Position numbers and translations under genes: made by a program. A stretch of DNA of 38,981 bases, taken from Oscillospiraceae bacterium. GTDB taxonomy: Bacteria; Bacillota; Clostridia; Oscillospirales; Oscillospiraceae. Numbering within the stretch: position 1 is the stretch's first letter; every line of letters begins with the position of its first letter. The stretch spans positions 1 to 38,981 of the forward strand of contig CACYYN010000024.1 in the NCBI GenBank assembly GCA_902778665.1, given 5' to 3'. The notes below the pieces were generated by a model. It worked only from the letters and a program-made list of their open reading frames with translations. It had not been told where the DNA came from and searched no databases. Positions 14,876 through 23,442 of this stretch are shown piece after piece.

Positions 14876-16081
14876 ATGAGGTGCCTGAAAAGGGGAAAAA
14901 ACTTCATATTTCCTGTGCTCCTCGCAGCGGTTATCCTGTTCAGCTCTGTTTCTGACGCTTTTGCAGCTGTCACGCAGGCGCAGATCGATGAGGTCAAAAG
15001 AAAGCGTGACCAGGTTTCCGAAGAAAAAATGGCCCAGCAGCAGGTGATTGACGAGCTGTCTGCCCAGCGGGATGATATCATCGACCAGAAGATGGCACTG
15101 GAACAAAAGGTTGCCATCACCCGGGAGCAGATCAACCTCAACAACCAGGAAATCGATCTCTATGAAGATATGATTGCCGAGAAAGCGGAAGAGGTTGATG
15201 AGGCTAGGGCCCGGGAGGAGGAGCAGCTGCGGCGTTATCGGATGCGGATCCGCGCCATGGAAGAAAACGGGCAGCTGGATCTGTTTGTGCTCCTTTCCGA
15301 GAGTGAATCGATCAGCGATCTTCTTTCTGCACTGGATGATGCAGGCGATATCATGCAGAGCGACCGTGCTCTGGAAGACCAGTACATCGCTGCCAGAAGA
15401 GCGCATGAGGAAAAGCAGGCCGAGTATGAGGAATACAAGGCGGGGCTCGTCGCAATTCAGGAAATGCTGTCGGATGAGCGCGATCAGCTGGAAATTGAAA
15501 TCAGCTCTTCGCAGCAGGTGATTGATCAGCTTCAGGCCCAGATCAGCGAAAATGAGGATCTGATTGCAGAAATCAATGCCCGCTGGTCAGAGCTGGACAG
15601 TGAGCTGACCGAGCTGCAGGATCAGTATGACGCGGAGCATACGCCGGGCGGCCTCTGGGGCGCTGAGGGCTTCATCTGGCCCTGCGGCACCTACTATATC
15701 ACTAGCTTCGCCGGCACCCGGATTCATCCGGTTACGGGTCAGTCGAAATATCACAGCGGCATCGATATCGGGGTTCCTCAGGGCGATCCGATCTGGGCTG
15801 CGGCTGCCGGCACCGTCACCATGGCGGGCTGGAATGGGAATTACGGTAACTGTGTTATGGTAACTCACGGGAACGGATATACCACCGTATACGGGCATCT
15901 CTCCGGAATTGCCGTTTCTTCGGGCCAGTATGTTAATATGGGTCAGACAGTCGGCTATTGCGGAAGTACCGGCCTTACAACAGGCCCGCATCTGCATTTT
16001 GAAATTCGCGAAGGCGGCGCATTTCTCAATCCGCTTGCCTTCTTCTCGGGAGGTTCCTTTGATTATGCACCGGATGCATAA
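14876..16081 (+). CDS. Secreted coiled-coil M23 peptidase (second copy)
   Basis: 401 residues with the same design as its neighbour: signal peptide (about 1-30, ending DAFA), coiled coils (about 33-245) with the matching RMRIRAMEENGQLDLFVLLSESES segment, a short linker, and an M23 domain (about 265-395) with HSGIDIGV, YGHLSG and HLHFEIRE. All ligands are intact. No strong ribosome site precedes ATG 14876, so translation is probably coupled to the upstream gene (ten-base gap). It lacks the Ala/Gln linker of copy one, so the pair may differ in reach or location. Together they look like a tandem duplication serving FtsEX. Confidence 0.92.
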   Translation: MRCLKRGKNFIFPVLLAAVILFSSVSDAFAAVTQAQIDEVKRKRDQVSEEKMAQQQVIDELSAQRDDIIDQKMALEQKVAITREQINLNNQEIDLYEDMIAEKAEEVDEARAREEEQLRRYRMRIRAMEENGQLDLFVLLSESESISDLLSALDDAGDIMQSDRALEDQYIAARRAHEEKQAEYEEYKAGLVAIQEMLSDERDQLEIEISSSQQVIDQLQAQISENEDLIAEINARWSELDSELTELQDQYDAEHTPGGLWGAEGFIWPCGTYYITSFAGTRIHPVTGQSKYHSGIDIGVPQGDPIWAAAAGTVTMAGWNGNYGNCVMVTHGNGYTTVYGHLSGIAVSSGQYVNMGQTVGYCGSTGLTTGPHLHFEIREGGAFLNPLAFFSGGSFDYAPDA

Positions 16082-16101
16082 TTCCCTCCTGTACTGTTGA
16101 T

Positions 16102-16144
16102 ACCGGACAGCCGGAAAACGCTGTCCGGTTCCGCATGTTTTTTT
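16102..16144 (+). terminator. Probable terminator after the M23 pair
   Basis: ACCGGACAGC and GCTGTCCGGT pair over ten bases with an eight-base loop. The T7 run starts eight bases after the stem, so strength is uncertain and partial read-through into the S41 gene is possible. Confidence 0.6.
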
Positions 16145-16172
16145 GATTCCTTTTGTGGAAAGGAGTGTTTGT

Positions 16173-17414
16173 TTGCGAAATCTGCTTCAGTGTCTTCTGG
16201 ATAATATACTGGATTTTATTTCGGCAATTTTCAACGTTGGCATTCGTCTGAAATACGTACTTGCCCTGTTGATTCTTTTTACCGGCGGTGCAGTCGCGCT
16301 GACCTACAATCAGATGCTCAATAATGTGGGTGGGCGCACCGATTATGAAGAGGCGATGCGCTATATCGCTCTGAAGGACCTGATCGAAGAACATTTTATT
16401 GATCCCGTAGATCGCAGCTCCATGACGGACTCCGCCTCTGCCTCCATTGTTGCAGGGCTTGGGGATAAATGGAGCTATTACATGACGCCGGATGAGTACA
16501 AGTCCTATCAGCTCTATTCCTCCAATGACTACAGTGATATCGGCATTTCCATGATCAAATATGCCGACGGCGGATTTCAGATCGTCTCTGTTACGCCCGG
16601 CACGCCGTCCGCCAATGCAGGGCTTACTCCCGGCATGATTATCACAGCCATCGATGACGTCAGCGTTCTCAACTCCGATATTGATGATGTCAGAATCCTG
16701 ATTCGCTCCCGGCTTAACACACAGTTCAATATCAGCGTAGGGAAGGACGTCTACACCGTAGACTGCTCCAGGGTCTACAGCAGTCCGGTGGTTTCCCGTC
16801 TGGAAAAAACCATGGCAGGGTATGTGCAGATTAAAAACTTCGAAGCCGGCAGCGGCGCGGATGCAGTCAGCGCAATTGAAAATCTCCTGTCCCAGAAAGC
16901 GGTAGCGCTTTGTATCGATGTCAGAGGAAACGCTGGCGGTCTTCCCGGTGAGGTAGCTACGCTGCTGGACTATCTTCTGCCCAGCGGTGAGCTCTTCTCC
17001 CAGGTGGATAAGGAAGGGCACAAAACCGTGACGCGCTCTGATGCAATGTCACTCCAGCTGCCGATGGTGGTTCTGGTTGACAGCAATTCCTACGGGGAAG
17101 CGGAGCTTTTAGCAGCAGTGCTTCAGGAGAAGGGTTGGGCGACCGTTATGGGCGAGGCCACATCCGGCATGACCCGTTCCCAGGAGACCTTTGAGCTGGA
17201 GGACGGCAGTGCCATCCGTCTTTCCACCAAGAGCTATCTTACGGCAAACGGCGTTGACCTGTCCCTGTCCGGCGGCGTTATCCCGACGACAATTATTCAC
17301 AATTCCGACCCCAATACGGTCGGAACCACAAGCGGCACACTGGGCGACAGCGACGGCACGGCAAGTATGTCGGGCGATGAACAGCTGATGGCTGCCCTGA
17401 AATATCTCAGTTAA
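16173..17414 (+). CDS. S41/CtpA-family pseudopeptidase (catalytic Ser and Lys lost)
   Basis: 413 residues from TTG 16173, chosen because AAGGAG lies seven bases upstream. A membrane anchor (about 27-47) is followed by a CtpA N-terminal helical region, a PDZ domain (about 120-200, GISMIKYADGGFQIVSVTPGTPSANAGL...) and an S41 core. In C-terminal processing proteases the core has a YSAAE-type serine and a lysine 25 residues later, then Gln four further on. Here the motif reads SYGEAE with Gly308 at the serine and GEATSGMTRSQ with Met333 at the lysine; the Gln (337) remains. The 25-residue spacing supports this alignment. The fold is intact but proteolysis should be impossible, so it is probably a binding or regulatory protein for the M23 hydrolases upstream. 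Confidence 0.88.
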   Translation: MRNLLQCLLDNILDFISAIFNVGIRLKYVLALLILFTGGAVALTYNQMLNNVGGRTDYEEAMRYIALKDLIEEHFIDPVDRSSMTDSASASIVAGLGDKWSYYMTPDEYKSYQLYSSNDYSDIGISMIKYADGGFQIVSVTPGTPSANAGLTPGMIITAIDDVSVLNSDIDDVRILIRSRLNTQFNISVGKDVYTVDCSRVYSSPVVSRLEKTMAGYVQIKNFEAGSGADAVSAIENLLSQKAVALCIDVRGNAGGLPGEVATLLDYLLPSGELFSQVDKEGHKTVTRSDAMSLQLPMVVLVDSNSYGEAELLAAVLQEKGWATVMGEATSGMTRSQETFELEDGSAIRLSTKSYLTANGVDLSLSGGVIPTTIIHNSDPNTVGTTSGTLGDSDGTASMSGDEQLMAALKYLS

Positions 17415-17434
17415 AACCCTGTTTCAGGTTTTTA
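17414..17434 (+). terminator. Weak terminator-like hairpin after the S41 gene
   Basis: AAAACC(C)TG and CAGGTTTT pair around a short loop with a T run and AT-rich DNA after it. The stem is short and bulged. Confidence 0.4.
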
Positions 17435-17488
17435 TATTTTCCCGGTTTGAGAAGTAAGTGATTTTATCAGAAGAAGGAGTAAACAGTT

Positions 17489-17977
17489 ATGGCAATTCCG
17501 AGCAGATACAAAATGAGTTCAGAGCGGTTGGAAGCCCTCAAGGAAGAACTGAATTATCTGGAAACCGTCCGTGAGAAAGAAGTTGCGGAACTGATCAAGG
17601 AAGCGAGAAGCTTTGGTGACCTCAGCGAAAACAGTGAGTATGATGAGGCGAAGGCGGAGCAGGGCAAGCTCTATTCCAAAATCGCCGAGTTAAAAGATCT
17701 CATTGAGAACGCCGAAATCGTCGACAACACGGATGCAGATCTCCCGAAGGACTCTGTCACGCTCGGCAGCATCGTCCAGGTTGTGGATCTGGAGGAGAAT
17801 CTGGAAGAGACTTATGAGGTCGTTGGTTCTCAGGAAGCAAACCCCAGAGAGGGCCGCATCTCGGATGACTCTCCCCTCGGCAAAGGTCTCCACGGCCACC
17901 GCGCAGGTGACGTTGTCACCATCGAAGCCCCGGCCGGACAGCTCCAGTTCAAAATCGTCTCGGTAAAGAATAACTGA
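17489..17977 (+). CDS. greA: Transcription elongation factor GreA
   Basis: 162 residues, typical GreA length; AAGGAG precedes ATG 17489. The N-terminal antiparallel coiled coil (about 9-80) carries the acidic tip ARSFGDLSENSEYDEAKAEQ that enters the RNA polymerase secondary channel. The C-terminal FKBP-like globular domain ends with SPLGKGLHGHRAGDVVTIEAPAG. GreA stimulates cleavage of backtracked RNA. It lies 14 bases before lysS, a greA-lysS pairing common in Firmicutes, so the two are probably cotranscribed. Confidence 0.97.
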   Translation: MAIPSRYKMSSERLEALKEELNYLETVREKEVAELIKEARSFGDLSENSEYDEAKAEQGKLYSKIAELKDLIENAEIVDNTDADLPKDSVTLGSIVQVVDLEENLEETYEVVGSQEANPREGRISDDSPLGKGLHGHRAGDVVTIEAPAGQLQFKIVSVKNN

Positions 17978-17991
17978 TTTTGGGGTACGGC

Positions 17992-19956
17992 ATGAGCGAA
18001 AGAACAGATAACATCCAGCAGGAGAAGGATGTTTCCGATCTTCTGCAGGTACGGCGCGATAAGCTTGCCGCTCTGCAGGAACGGGGAAAGGATCCTTTCC
18101 GTATTACAAAATTTGACCAGACCCATCACAGTTCCGATATCCGTGAGAACTTTGACGCCCTGGAGGGGCAGACCGTCAGCATCGCCGGCCGCATGATGGC
18201 AAAAAACATCATGGGCAAGGCCTCCTTCTGCCGCTTGCAGGATCTCAAGGGGATCATGCAGTGCTATGTGGCACGTGATGTTATCGGCGAGGAAGACTAT
18301 GCCGATTTCAAAAAGCTGGATATCGGCGATATCATCGGCGTTAAGGGCTATGTTTTCAAAACCAAAACCGGTGAAATCTCCGTCCATGCAGAGCAGGTAA
18401 CGCTGCTCTCCAAGAGCCTGCAGATCCTCCCCGAGAAGTATCACGGCCTGACCAATGTTGACATGCGTTACCGCCAGCGCTATGTGGATCTCATCATGAA
18501 TCCCGAAGTGAAGGACACTTTCATTAAGCGCTCGAGAATCATCAGCAGCATTCGCCGCTATCTGGACGGTCAGGGCTTCATCGAGGTGGAGACCCCGATG
18601 CTGGTACCCAATGCAGGCGGCGCTGCCGCACGTCCTTTTGAAACCCATTTCAACGCCCTTGATGAGGATGTGAAGCTCCGTATTTCTCTCGAGCTCTATC
18701 TCAAACGCCTGATTGTCGGTGGGCTGGAGAGAGTGTATGAGATCGGCCGCGTGTTCCGTAATGAAGGGGTTGATACCCGTCATAACCCGGAGTTTACGCT
18801 GATGGAGCTCTACCAGGCCTATACCGATTATCACGGCATGATGGATCTGACAGAAAACCTTTTCCGCTTCCTCGCACAGGAAGTCTGCGGCACCACCGTC
18901 ATCACTTACGGCGGAAAAGAGATCGACCTTGGTAAGCCCTTTGAGCGCCTTACCATGATTGACGCCGTGAAGAAATACACCGGCATTGATTTTGACGCTG
19001 TCCGTGACACGGAAGAGGCAAAGAAGCTTGCCGATGAACACCATATTGAATATGAACCTCGTCATCAGAAGGGCGACATTCTCAATATGTTTTTTGAGGA
19101 GTACTGTGAAGATAATCTGATCCAGCCCACCTTTATTATGGATCACCCCGTCGAGGTGTCTCCGCTTACCAAGCGCAAACCCGATAAGCCCGGCTATGTG
19201 GAACGCTTTGAGCTGTTCATCAACGGGTGGGAGATGTGCAATGCCTATTCCGAGCTCAACGATCCCATCGACCAGCGGGAGCGCTTTAAAGCGCAGGATG
19301 CCGCTGCTGCCGCGGGCGATGCGGAGGCCAACCACACCGATGAAGACTTCCTCAATGCTCTGGAGATCGGTATGCCTCCCACGGGCGGCATCGGCTACGG
19401 GATTGACCGCCTTACCATGCTCCTGACCGACAGCCCGGCCATTCGTGATGTTCTTCTTTTCCCGACCATGAAGTCTCTGGATGATTCCAAGGCTGAAAAG
19501 AAGGATGAGGATGCTGCCAATACAGGTGTGATCGGCAGTGCTGCATCCACAGTCGCGATTGAGCTGGCGGAAGAGAAGATCGACTTCTCCAACGTGCAGA
19601 TTGAACCGCTTTTCCAGGACCTGGTTGATTTTGAAACCTTTTCCAAATCCGACTTCCGTGCCGTGAAGGTGCTGGCCTGCGAAGCGGTCAAAAAATCCAA
19701 GAAGCTTCTTCAGTTCACGCTGGATGACGGCACAGGTGTCAACCGCACTATTCTCAGCGGCATTCATGCCTATTACGAGCCTGAGGAGCTGGTGGGGAAG
19801 ACCTGCATTGCCATCACCAACCTTCCGCCCAGAGCGATGATGGGCATTGAATCCTGCGGAATGCTGCTTTCAGCCGTCCACAAGGAGAATGATGAAGAAA
19901 AGCTCCACCTCCTGATGGTGGATCCCCACATCCCCGCCGGCGCAAAACTTTATTGA
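17992..19956 (+). CDS. lysS: Lysyl-tRNA synthetase (class II) with C-terminal tRNA-binding domain
   Basis: 654 residues, about 150 longer than a standard bacterial LysRS. ATG 17992 is chosen; an in-frame TTG at 17980 lacks support. Residues about 45-150 are the OB-fold anticodon-binding domain. Then comes the class II core with RYRQRYVDLI, motif 2 FRNEGVDTRHNPEFT, and motif 3 GYGIDRLTMLLTDS. After an Ala/Asp-rich linker, residues about 545-654 are a Trbp111/EMAP-II-type tRNA-binding domain (FRAVKVLACEAVKKSKKLLQ ... LPPRAMMGIESCGMLL), as found at the C-terminus of many MetRS. It charges tRNA-Lys; the appended domain likely raises tRNA affinity. The fusion is in-frame with no sign of assembly error. 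Confidence 0.96.
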   Translation: MSERTDNIQQEKDVSDLLQVRRDKLAALQERGKDPFRITKFDQTHHSSDIRENFDALEGQTVSIAGRMMAKNIMGKASFCRLQDLKGIMQCYVARDVIGEEDYADFKKLDIGDIIGVKGYVFKTKTGEISVHAEQVTLLSKSLQILPEKYHGLTNVDMRYRQRYVDLIMNPEVKDTFIKRSRIISSIRRYLDGQGFIEVETPMLVPNAGGAAARPFETHFNALDEDVKLRISLELYLKRLIVGGLERVYEIGRVFRNEGVDTRHNPEFTLMELYQAYTDYHGMMDLTENLFRFLAQEVCGTTVITYGGKEIDLGKPFERLTMIDAVKKYTGIDFDAVRDTEEAKKLADEHHIEYEPRHQKGDILNMFFEEYCEDNLIQPTFIMDHPVEVSPLTKRKPDKPGYVERFELFINGWEMCNAYSELNDPIDQRERFKAQDAAAAAGDAEANHTDEDFLNALEIGMPPTGGIGYGIDRLTMLLTDSPAIRDVLLFPTMKSLDDSKAEKKDEDAANTGVIGSAASTVAIELAEEKIDFSNVQIEPLFQDLVDFETFSKSDFRAVKVLACEAVKKSKKLLQFTLDDGTGVNRTILSGIHAYYEPEELVGKTCIAITNLPPRAMMGIESCGMLLSAVHKENDEEKLHLLMVDPHIPAGAKLY

Positions 19957-19963
19957 TTTTTCA

Positions 19964-20006
19964 GCAAGAGACACACTGCAAGGCCTGGTGTGTCTCTTGC
20001 ATTACT
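19964..20006 (+). terminator. Terminator after lysS
   Basis: GCAAGAGACACAC and GTGTGTCTCTTGC pair over 13 bases with an 11-base loop. The following ATTACTCTT is only moderately T-rich. Confidence 0.7.
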
Positions 20007-20046
20007 CTTACAAAAAGAAACCGTATACATCGGATAAGGAGAACCA

Positions 20047-20625
20047 ATGAACCCGAGAGAATATCTGGAGATCCTGCATGTGGCAGAGAGACTGAAAGAT
20101 ACACCGCGGCATTGCACCACAACCAATCGGCGGACGGAGAGCGTGGCAGAGCACAGCTGGAGAATTTCCCTGATGGCTTTTCTGCTGAAGCATGAATTCC
20201 CGGATGCTGATATGAGAAAAGTGGAGGAGATGTGCCTGATCCACGACCTGGGAGAATGCTTCACGGGTGATATTCCCACCTTCATCAAAACAGACACAGA
20301 CAGAACCGTGGAAGATTCATTGCTGAGTCAGTGGGTAAATACACTTCCGCCAGAGCTGTCAGAAGATTTCAGTACACTGTATGAAGAGATGGAGGCACAG
20401 GTGACGCCTGAGGCAAAAATCTTTAAAGCCCTCGATAAGCTGGAGGCTTTGATCCAGCACAATGAATCGCCGATTGACACCTGGGCGGAAAAAGAATATG
20501 AGCTGAACAAAACCTACGCCTTTGACACGGTTGCCTTCTCCGCCTGGCTGACAGATCTGAGGAAGGAGATCCTCCGCGATACGCTGGATAAAATAGACAG
20601 GGAAGGATCGCGTGCTGCCGACTGA
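20047..20625 (+). CDS. HD-domain hydrolase, YfbR-like
   Basis: 192 residues; AAGGAG precedes ATG 20047. The metal-binding HD motif set is present: AEHSWR (first His), CLIHDLGE (His-Asp) and KALDKLEALIQH (distal Asp). The order and the N-terminal RHCTTTNRRTESVAEHSW segment match the HD_3 group, which includes the 5'-deoxynucleotidase YfbR. It probably hydrolyses a nucleoside monophosphate; the exact substrate is not visible. It is followed by sfsA and nfo in the same direction. Confidence 0.88.
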   Translation: MNPREYLEILHVAERLKDTPRHCTTTNRRTESVAEHSWRISLMAFLLKHEFPDADMRKVEEMCLIHDLGECFTGDIPTFIKTDTDRTVEDSLLSQWVNTLPPELSEDFSTLYEEMEAQVTPEAKIFKALDKLEALIQHNESPIDTWAEKEYELNKTYAFDTVAFSAWLTDLRKEILRDTLDKIDREGSRAAD

Positions 20626-20683
20626 TCTTTTTTGTGAGATAAACAGGGAAGATTACACCCGAATCTTATTTGGTAGATACTTG

Positions 20684-21364
20684 ATGACCATGAGATATGA
20701 AAATATAACAAAAGGAATTTTCCTTGACCGGCCGAACCGTTTCCTCGCACATGTAGAATCGGGCGGGAGAACCGAAACCGTTCATGTAAAGAATACGGGC
20801 CGTTGTCGGGAACTTCTGACGCCCGGAGCGGAAGTGTACCTGACGCAGCCCGATACGCCGGGGAGAAAAACCCGATATGATCTGGTTGCCGTACGCAAAC
20901 AGAACGGCATTCTCTTCAACATTGACAGCCAGGCGCCCAACAAAGCTGTTTCGGAATGGTTGTCGGACCAGCGATTTGACCGCATCATTCCGGAATATAC
21001 CTACGGCAGCTCACGGATTGATTTTTATATGGAATCCGGGAGTGACCGTTATCTTATGGAAGTGAAAGGCTGTACGCTGGAGCGTGACGGAATCGGCTAT
21101 TTCCCAGACGCGCCTACAAAGCGCGGGGTGAAGCATCTGCATGAGCTGATCCGTGCACGGGGAGAAGGCTATCACGCCGCTGTTGCTTTCGTGATTCAGA
21201 TGGATGGCGTATTAGAAGTGCGTCCCAATACAGTGACGCACCCCGCTTTTGGTGAGGCGCTGTCGGCAGCAGAACGATCCGGCGTCAAAATCCTGATGCT
21301 GCCCTGCCATGTAGAACCGGACAGCCTGACGATTATGCCCGGATATGAGGTGAGAAAGCTGTGA
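20684..21364 (+). CDS. sfsA: SfsA family DNA/RNA nuclease
   Basis: About 226 residues from ATG 20684 (ATG 20690 is equally possible; neither has a strong ribosome site, and the upstream in-frame ATG at 20612 adds non-family residues). Family motifs: LDRPNRFLAHVES, HVKNTGRCRELL, SWLSD-like SEWLSDQRFD, SSRIDFYME, YLMEVKGCTLERDGIGYFPDAPTKRGVKHL. The VEVKG-type and FPDAPTxRG segments form the nuclease site. SfsA was named for sugar fermentation stimulation; homologues bind and cut nucleic acid. Its stop overlaps the nfo GTG (GTGA). Confidence 0.93.
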   Translation: MTMRYENITKGIFLDRPNRFLAHVESGGRTETVHVKNTGRCRELLTPGAEVYLTQPDTPGRKTRYDLVAVRKQNGILFNIDSQAPNKAVSEWLSDQRFDRIIPEYTYGSSRIDFYMESGSDRYLMEVKGCTLERDGIGYFPDAPTKRGVKHLHELIRARGEGYHAAVAFVIQMDGVLEVRPNTVTHPAFGEALSAAERSGVKILMLPCHVEPDSLTIMPGYEVRKL

Positions 21365-22200
21365 TTTATATCGGATGTCATCTTTCCGTCACAGACGGAT
21401 ATGAGGCGATGGGGAAGACCATGTGCCGCTTTGGCGGAAATACATTCGCCTGGTTTACAAGAAATCCCAGAGGCGGAAAAACAAGGCCGGTGGATCCTGC
21501 AGATGTGGAGGCACTGAAAACACTTCTGCAACGCGAGAATTTCGGACCACTGGTCGCCCACGGAAGCTATACCATGAATCTCTGTTCGGCGAATGAAGCG
21601 ACGCGTTTAAACGGTCTCGATATGCTGACGCAGGACCTGCAGCGCATGGAGCTGCTGCCCGGCAATCTTTATAACTTTCATCCGGGTTCCCATACCGGAC
21701 AGGGGACGGAAGCCGGCATCCGGCAGATCGCCGAGGCGCTCAATGCGGTTCTGACGCCGGACACCGGCACCACCGTGCTGCTGGAGACTATGGCAGGGAA
21801 AGGCTCTGAGGTGGGCGGCAGCTTTGAAGAGCTGAGGGAAGTGATTGACCGGGTGGAGTACAGGTAGAAAATAGGCGTATGCTTTGACACATGCCATACC
21901 TGGGATGCGGGATATGATCTTGTGCATGACCTGGACGGTGTCCTGACAAGTTTTGACGAGATAATCGGCCTGAAACGGCTGAAGGCTGTACACTTCAACG
22001 ACAGCAAAAATGACCGCGGTTCAAGAAAGGACCGGCATGAGAAGCTGGGGAAGGGCTTCCTCGGCATGGAGGCCATGAAACGTATCGCGCTGCATCCCGT
22101 TCTCCGGGGTCTGCCGTTCATTCTTGAAACGCCCAATGAGGACGAGGGATATATCGAAGAAATCCATTCGGTCCTCCGCTGGCAGGAGGAGACATGCTGA
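21361..22200 (+). pseudogene. nfo: Endonuclease IV interrupted by an in-frame TAG
   Basis: From GTG 21361 the frame runs 280 codons to TGA 22200, the right length for endonuclease IV, with TAG at 21865-21867 (codon 169). There is no frameshift: the sequence reads VEYR, stop, [17 protein letters not shown]. All nine expected metal ligands are recognisable: VAHGSY, NFHPGS and LLETMAG before the stop; CFDTCH, AVHFND, DRHEK and ILETPN after it. The enzyme repairs abasic sites using three zinc ions, so neither half should work alone. A single base change from Glu, Gln or Lys would explain the stop. Sequencing error, recent mutation or amber read-through are alternatives. TAG ends several intact genes here, so the codon is not generally reassigned. 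Confidence 0.88.
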
Positions 22201-22230
22201 TCAGCATGCTCACCGACGGATAAAATGAAC

Positions 22231-22262
22231 CGGCTCCCGGGAGTTTTGTCTCCCGGGAGCCG
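22231..22262. terminator. Strong hairpin between convergent nfo and lacI-type genes
   Basis: CGGCTCCCGGGAG and CTCCCGGGAGCCG pair perfectly over 13 bases with a six-base loop. There is no long T run on the plus side; on the minus side ATTTTA follows after a few bases. It probably insulates both convergent genes. Confidence 0.65.
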
Positions 22263-22269
22263 TCAGCAA

Positions 22270-23295
22270 TTACAGGTTGATATTATGCGGGGGCGGAGCA
22301 GTGGTTCCGCCTTCAAATATTTTAACGGGAAGAATAACATTTCTTGCCGGGAGGGAAGCATCGTCCATCCGTTCCAGCAGCATTTTCACACCGATTTCGG
22401 CGATGCTCTCATCCGTATAGATACTTGTCAGAGGCGGTAGAGCAGGTGTCTCGGCTCTCAGATTATCAAAACTGATCAGAGAGATATCCCGCGGCACGGA
22501 GAGTCCTCTTTCGTGCAGAGCATTCATCAGCGGGTATGACACTTCATCACGGAAGGAGACAATAGCAGTGTAATCCACCGGATCCAGAAGCTCTGAAATG
22601 CTGTTTCGTGCAAGGGCGGTTTCTACCTGTATACCCGGAACCACACGCACGCATTCTTCCGATAACCCAGCCTCCCGGAGTGCCTGGAGGAATCCATCCA
22701 TCCGATCAACCTGGGAGCTGCTTTTTTCAATGCCGGAGAGGAAGAGAAAACGCCTGTGTCCCAGTGCCGTCAGATGACTGCCGGCCAGATAACCGCCCTG
22801 CACATCATCACAGCGCACATTGTCTGCCTGAATATCCGGCACACGCCGGTCCAGCAGCACAAAGGGTACGCGATTCTTTTCCATATATTCCAGATAAGGC
22901 GCCTGGTCAAAATTCGGAAAATACAGTATTCCGTCAACAGAGAGGGAAATAGCTGTGTGAATCAGCTTTTCGGCAAGGGCATTGTCCAGCTGCATGCACA
23001 GAATCATCAGGTTATAGTCAGCTTTCCGCAGATCCAGGTCCATTCGGTTCAGCAGGTCACAAAAGTGCTGGTTATGCAGGTCATTGACAATAACCGCAAC
23101 AATGTGACTGCGCCCTGAGCGCAGGGAAGACGCCATGGTGTTCCGGATATATCCCATCTCCCGGGCAGTGTTCTGAATCAGTTCCCGGGTGGCAGCAGAA
23201 AGATGGGGATCATCGCGGAGGGCGCGGGACACGGTGTTCATCGTGAAGCCGCAGGCCATGGATATATCTTTCAATGTGATACGGGATGACTTCAT
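22270..23295 (-). CDS. LacI-family transcriptional regulator of the arabinoside locus
   Basis: 341 residues. ATG 23295 is chosen over an upstream in-frame ATG because it begins exactly at the HTH: RITLKDISMACGFTMNTVSRALRDDPHLSAATRELI, with AGGA upstream. Residues about 60-341 are the periplasmic-binding-protein-like effector domain (SHIVAVIVNDLHNQHFCDLL ... LLDRRVPDIQADNVRCDD ... ISFDNLRAETPALPPLTSIY). Divergent from the ABC importer and GH51 genes, it is most likely their repressor, released by an arabinose-containing sugar. A CG-centred palindrome at 23491-23500 is a candidate operator. Confidence 0.92.
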   Translation of the reverse strand: MKSSRITLKDISMACGFTMNTVSRALRDDPHLSAATRELIQNTAREMGYIRNTMASSLRSGRSHIVAVIVNDLHNQHFCDLLNRMDLDLRKADYNLMILCMQLDNALAEKLIHTAISLSVDGILYFPNFDQAPYLEYMEKNRVPFVLLDRRVPDIQADNVRCDDVQGGYLAGSHLTALGHRRFLFLSGIEKSSSQVDRMDGFLQALREAGLSEECVRVVPGIQVETALARNSISELLDPVDYTAIVSFRDEVSYPLMNALHERGLSVPRDISLISFDNLRAETPALPPLTSIYTDESIAEIGVKMLLERMDDASLPARNVILPVKIFEGGTTAPPPHNINL

Positions 23296-23348
23296 ATTTT
23301 TATCCTGATAATGTCTTAAAATAAAGGTACTATATACCATTTTTATTC

Positions 23349-23376
23349 ATTATATCGCAAAAAAAGAAAAATGCAA
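23349..23376 (-). promoter_or_regulatory. Probable promoter of the LacI-type gene
   Basis: On the minus strand TTGCAT (23371-23376), a 16-bp spacer and TATAAT (23349-23354), about 54 bases upstream of ATG 23295. Confidence 0.55.
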
Positions 23377-23404
23377 CACTCTTCAAGGAAAAACTATTAG
23401 TAAC

Positions 23405-23430
23405 ATTAACGAAAAAATTTTCGAGTTAAC
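23405..23430. promoter_or_regulatory. Imperfect inverted repeat upstream of the importer promoter
   Basis: TTAACGAAAA and TTTTCGAGTTAA form an imperfect dyad just upstream of the -35 box. It could be a second regulator site or an upstream AT-rich element. Confidence 0.35.
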
Positions 23431-23442
23431 CGCAAAAAATGC

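Noticed and set aside
17830-19767. Long open frame (645 codons) on the minus strand across lysS
   Set aside because: It is antisense to greA/lysS with no ribosome site or recognisable domain; it arises from the codon usage of the real genes.
3123-21867. Reassignment of TAG to an amino acid
   Set aside because: TAG also ends intact genes at sensible places (Crp/Fnr regulator, rsuA, ftsE, MBL protein), so general reassignment is unlikely; the two internal TAGs are treated as nonsense changes.
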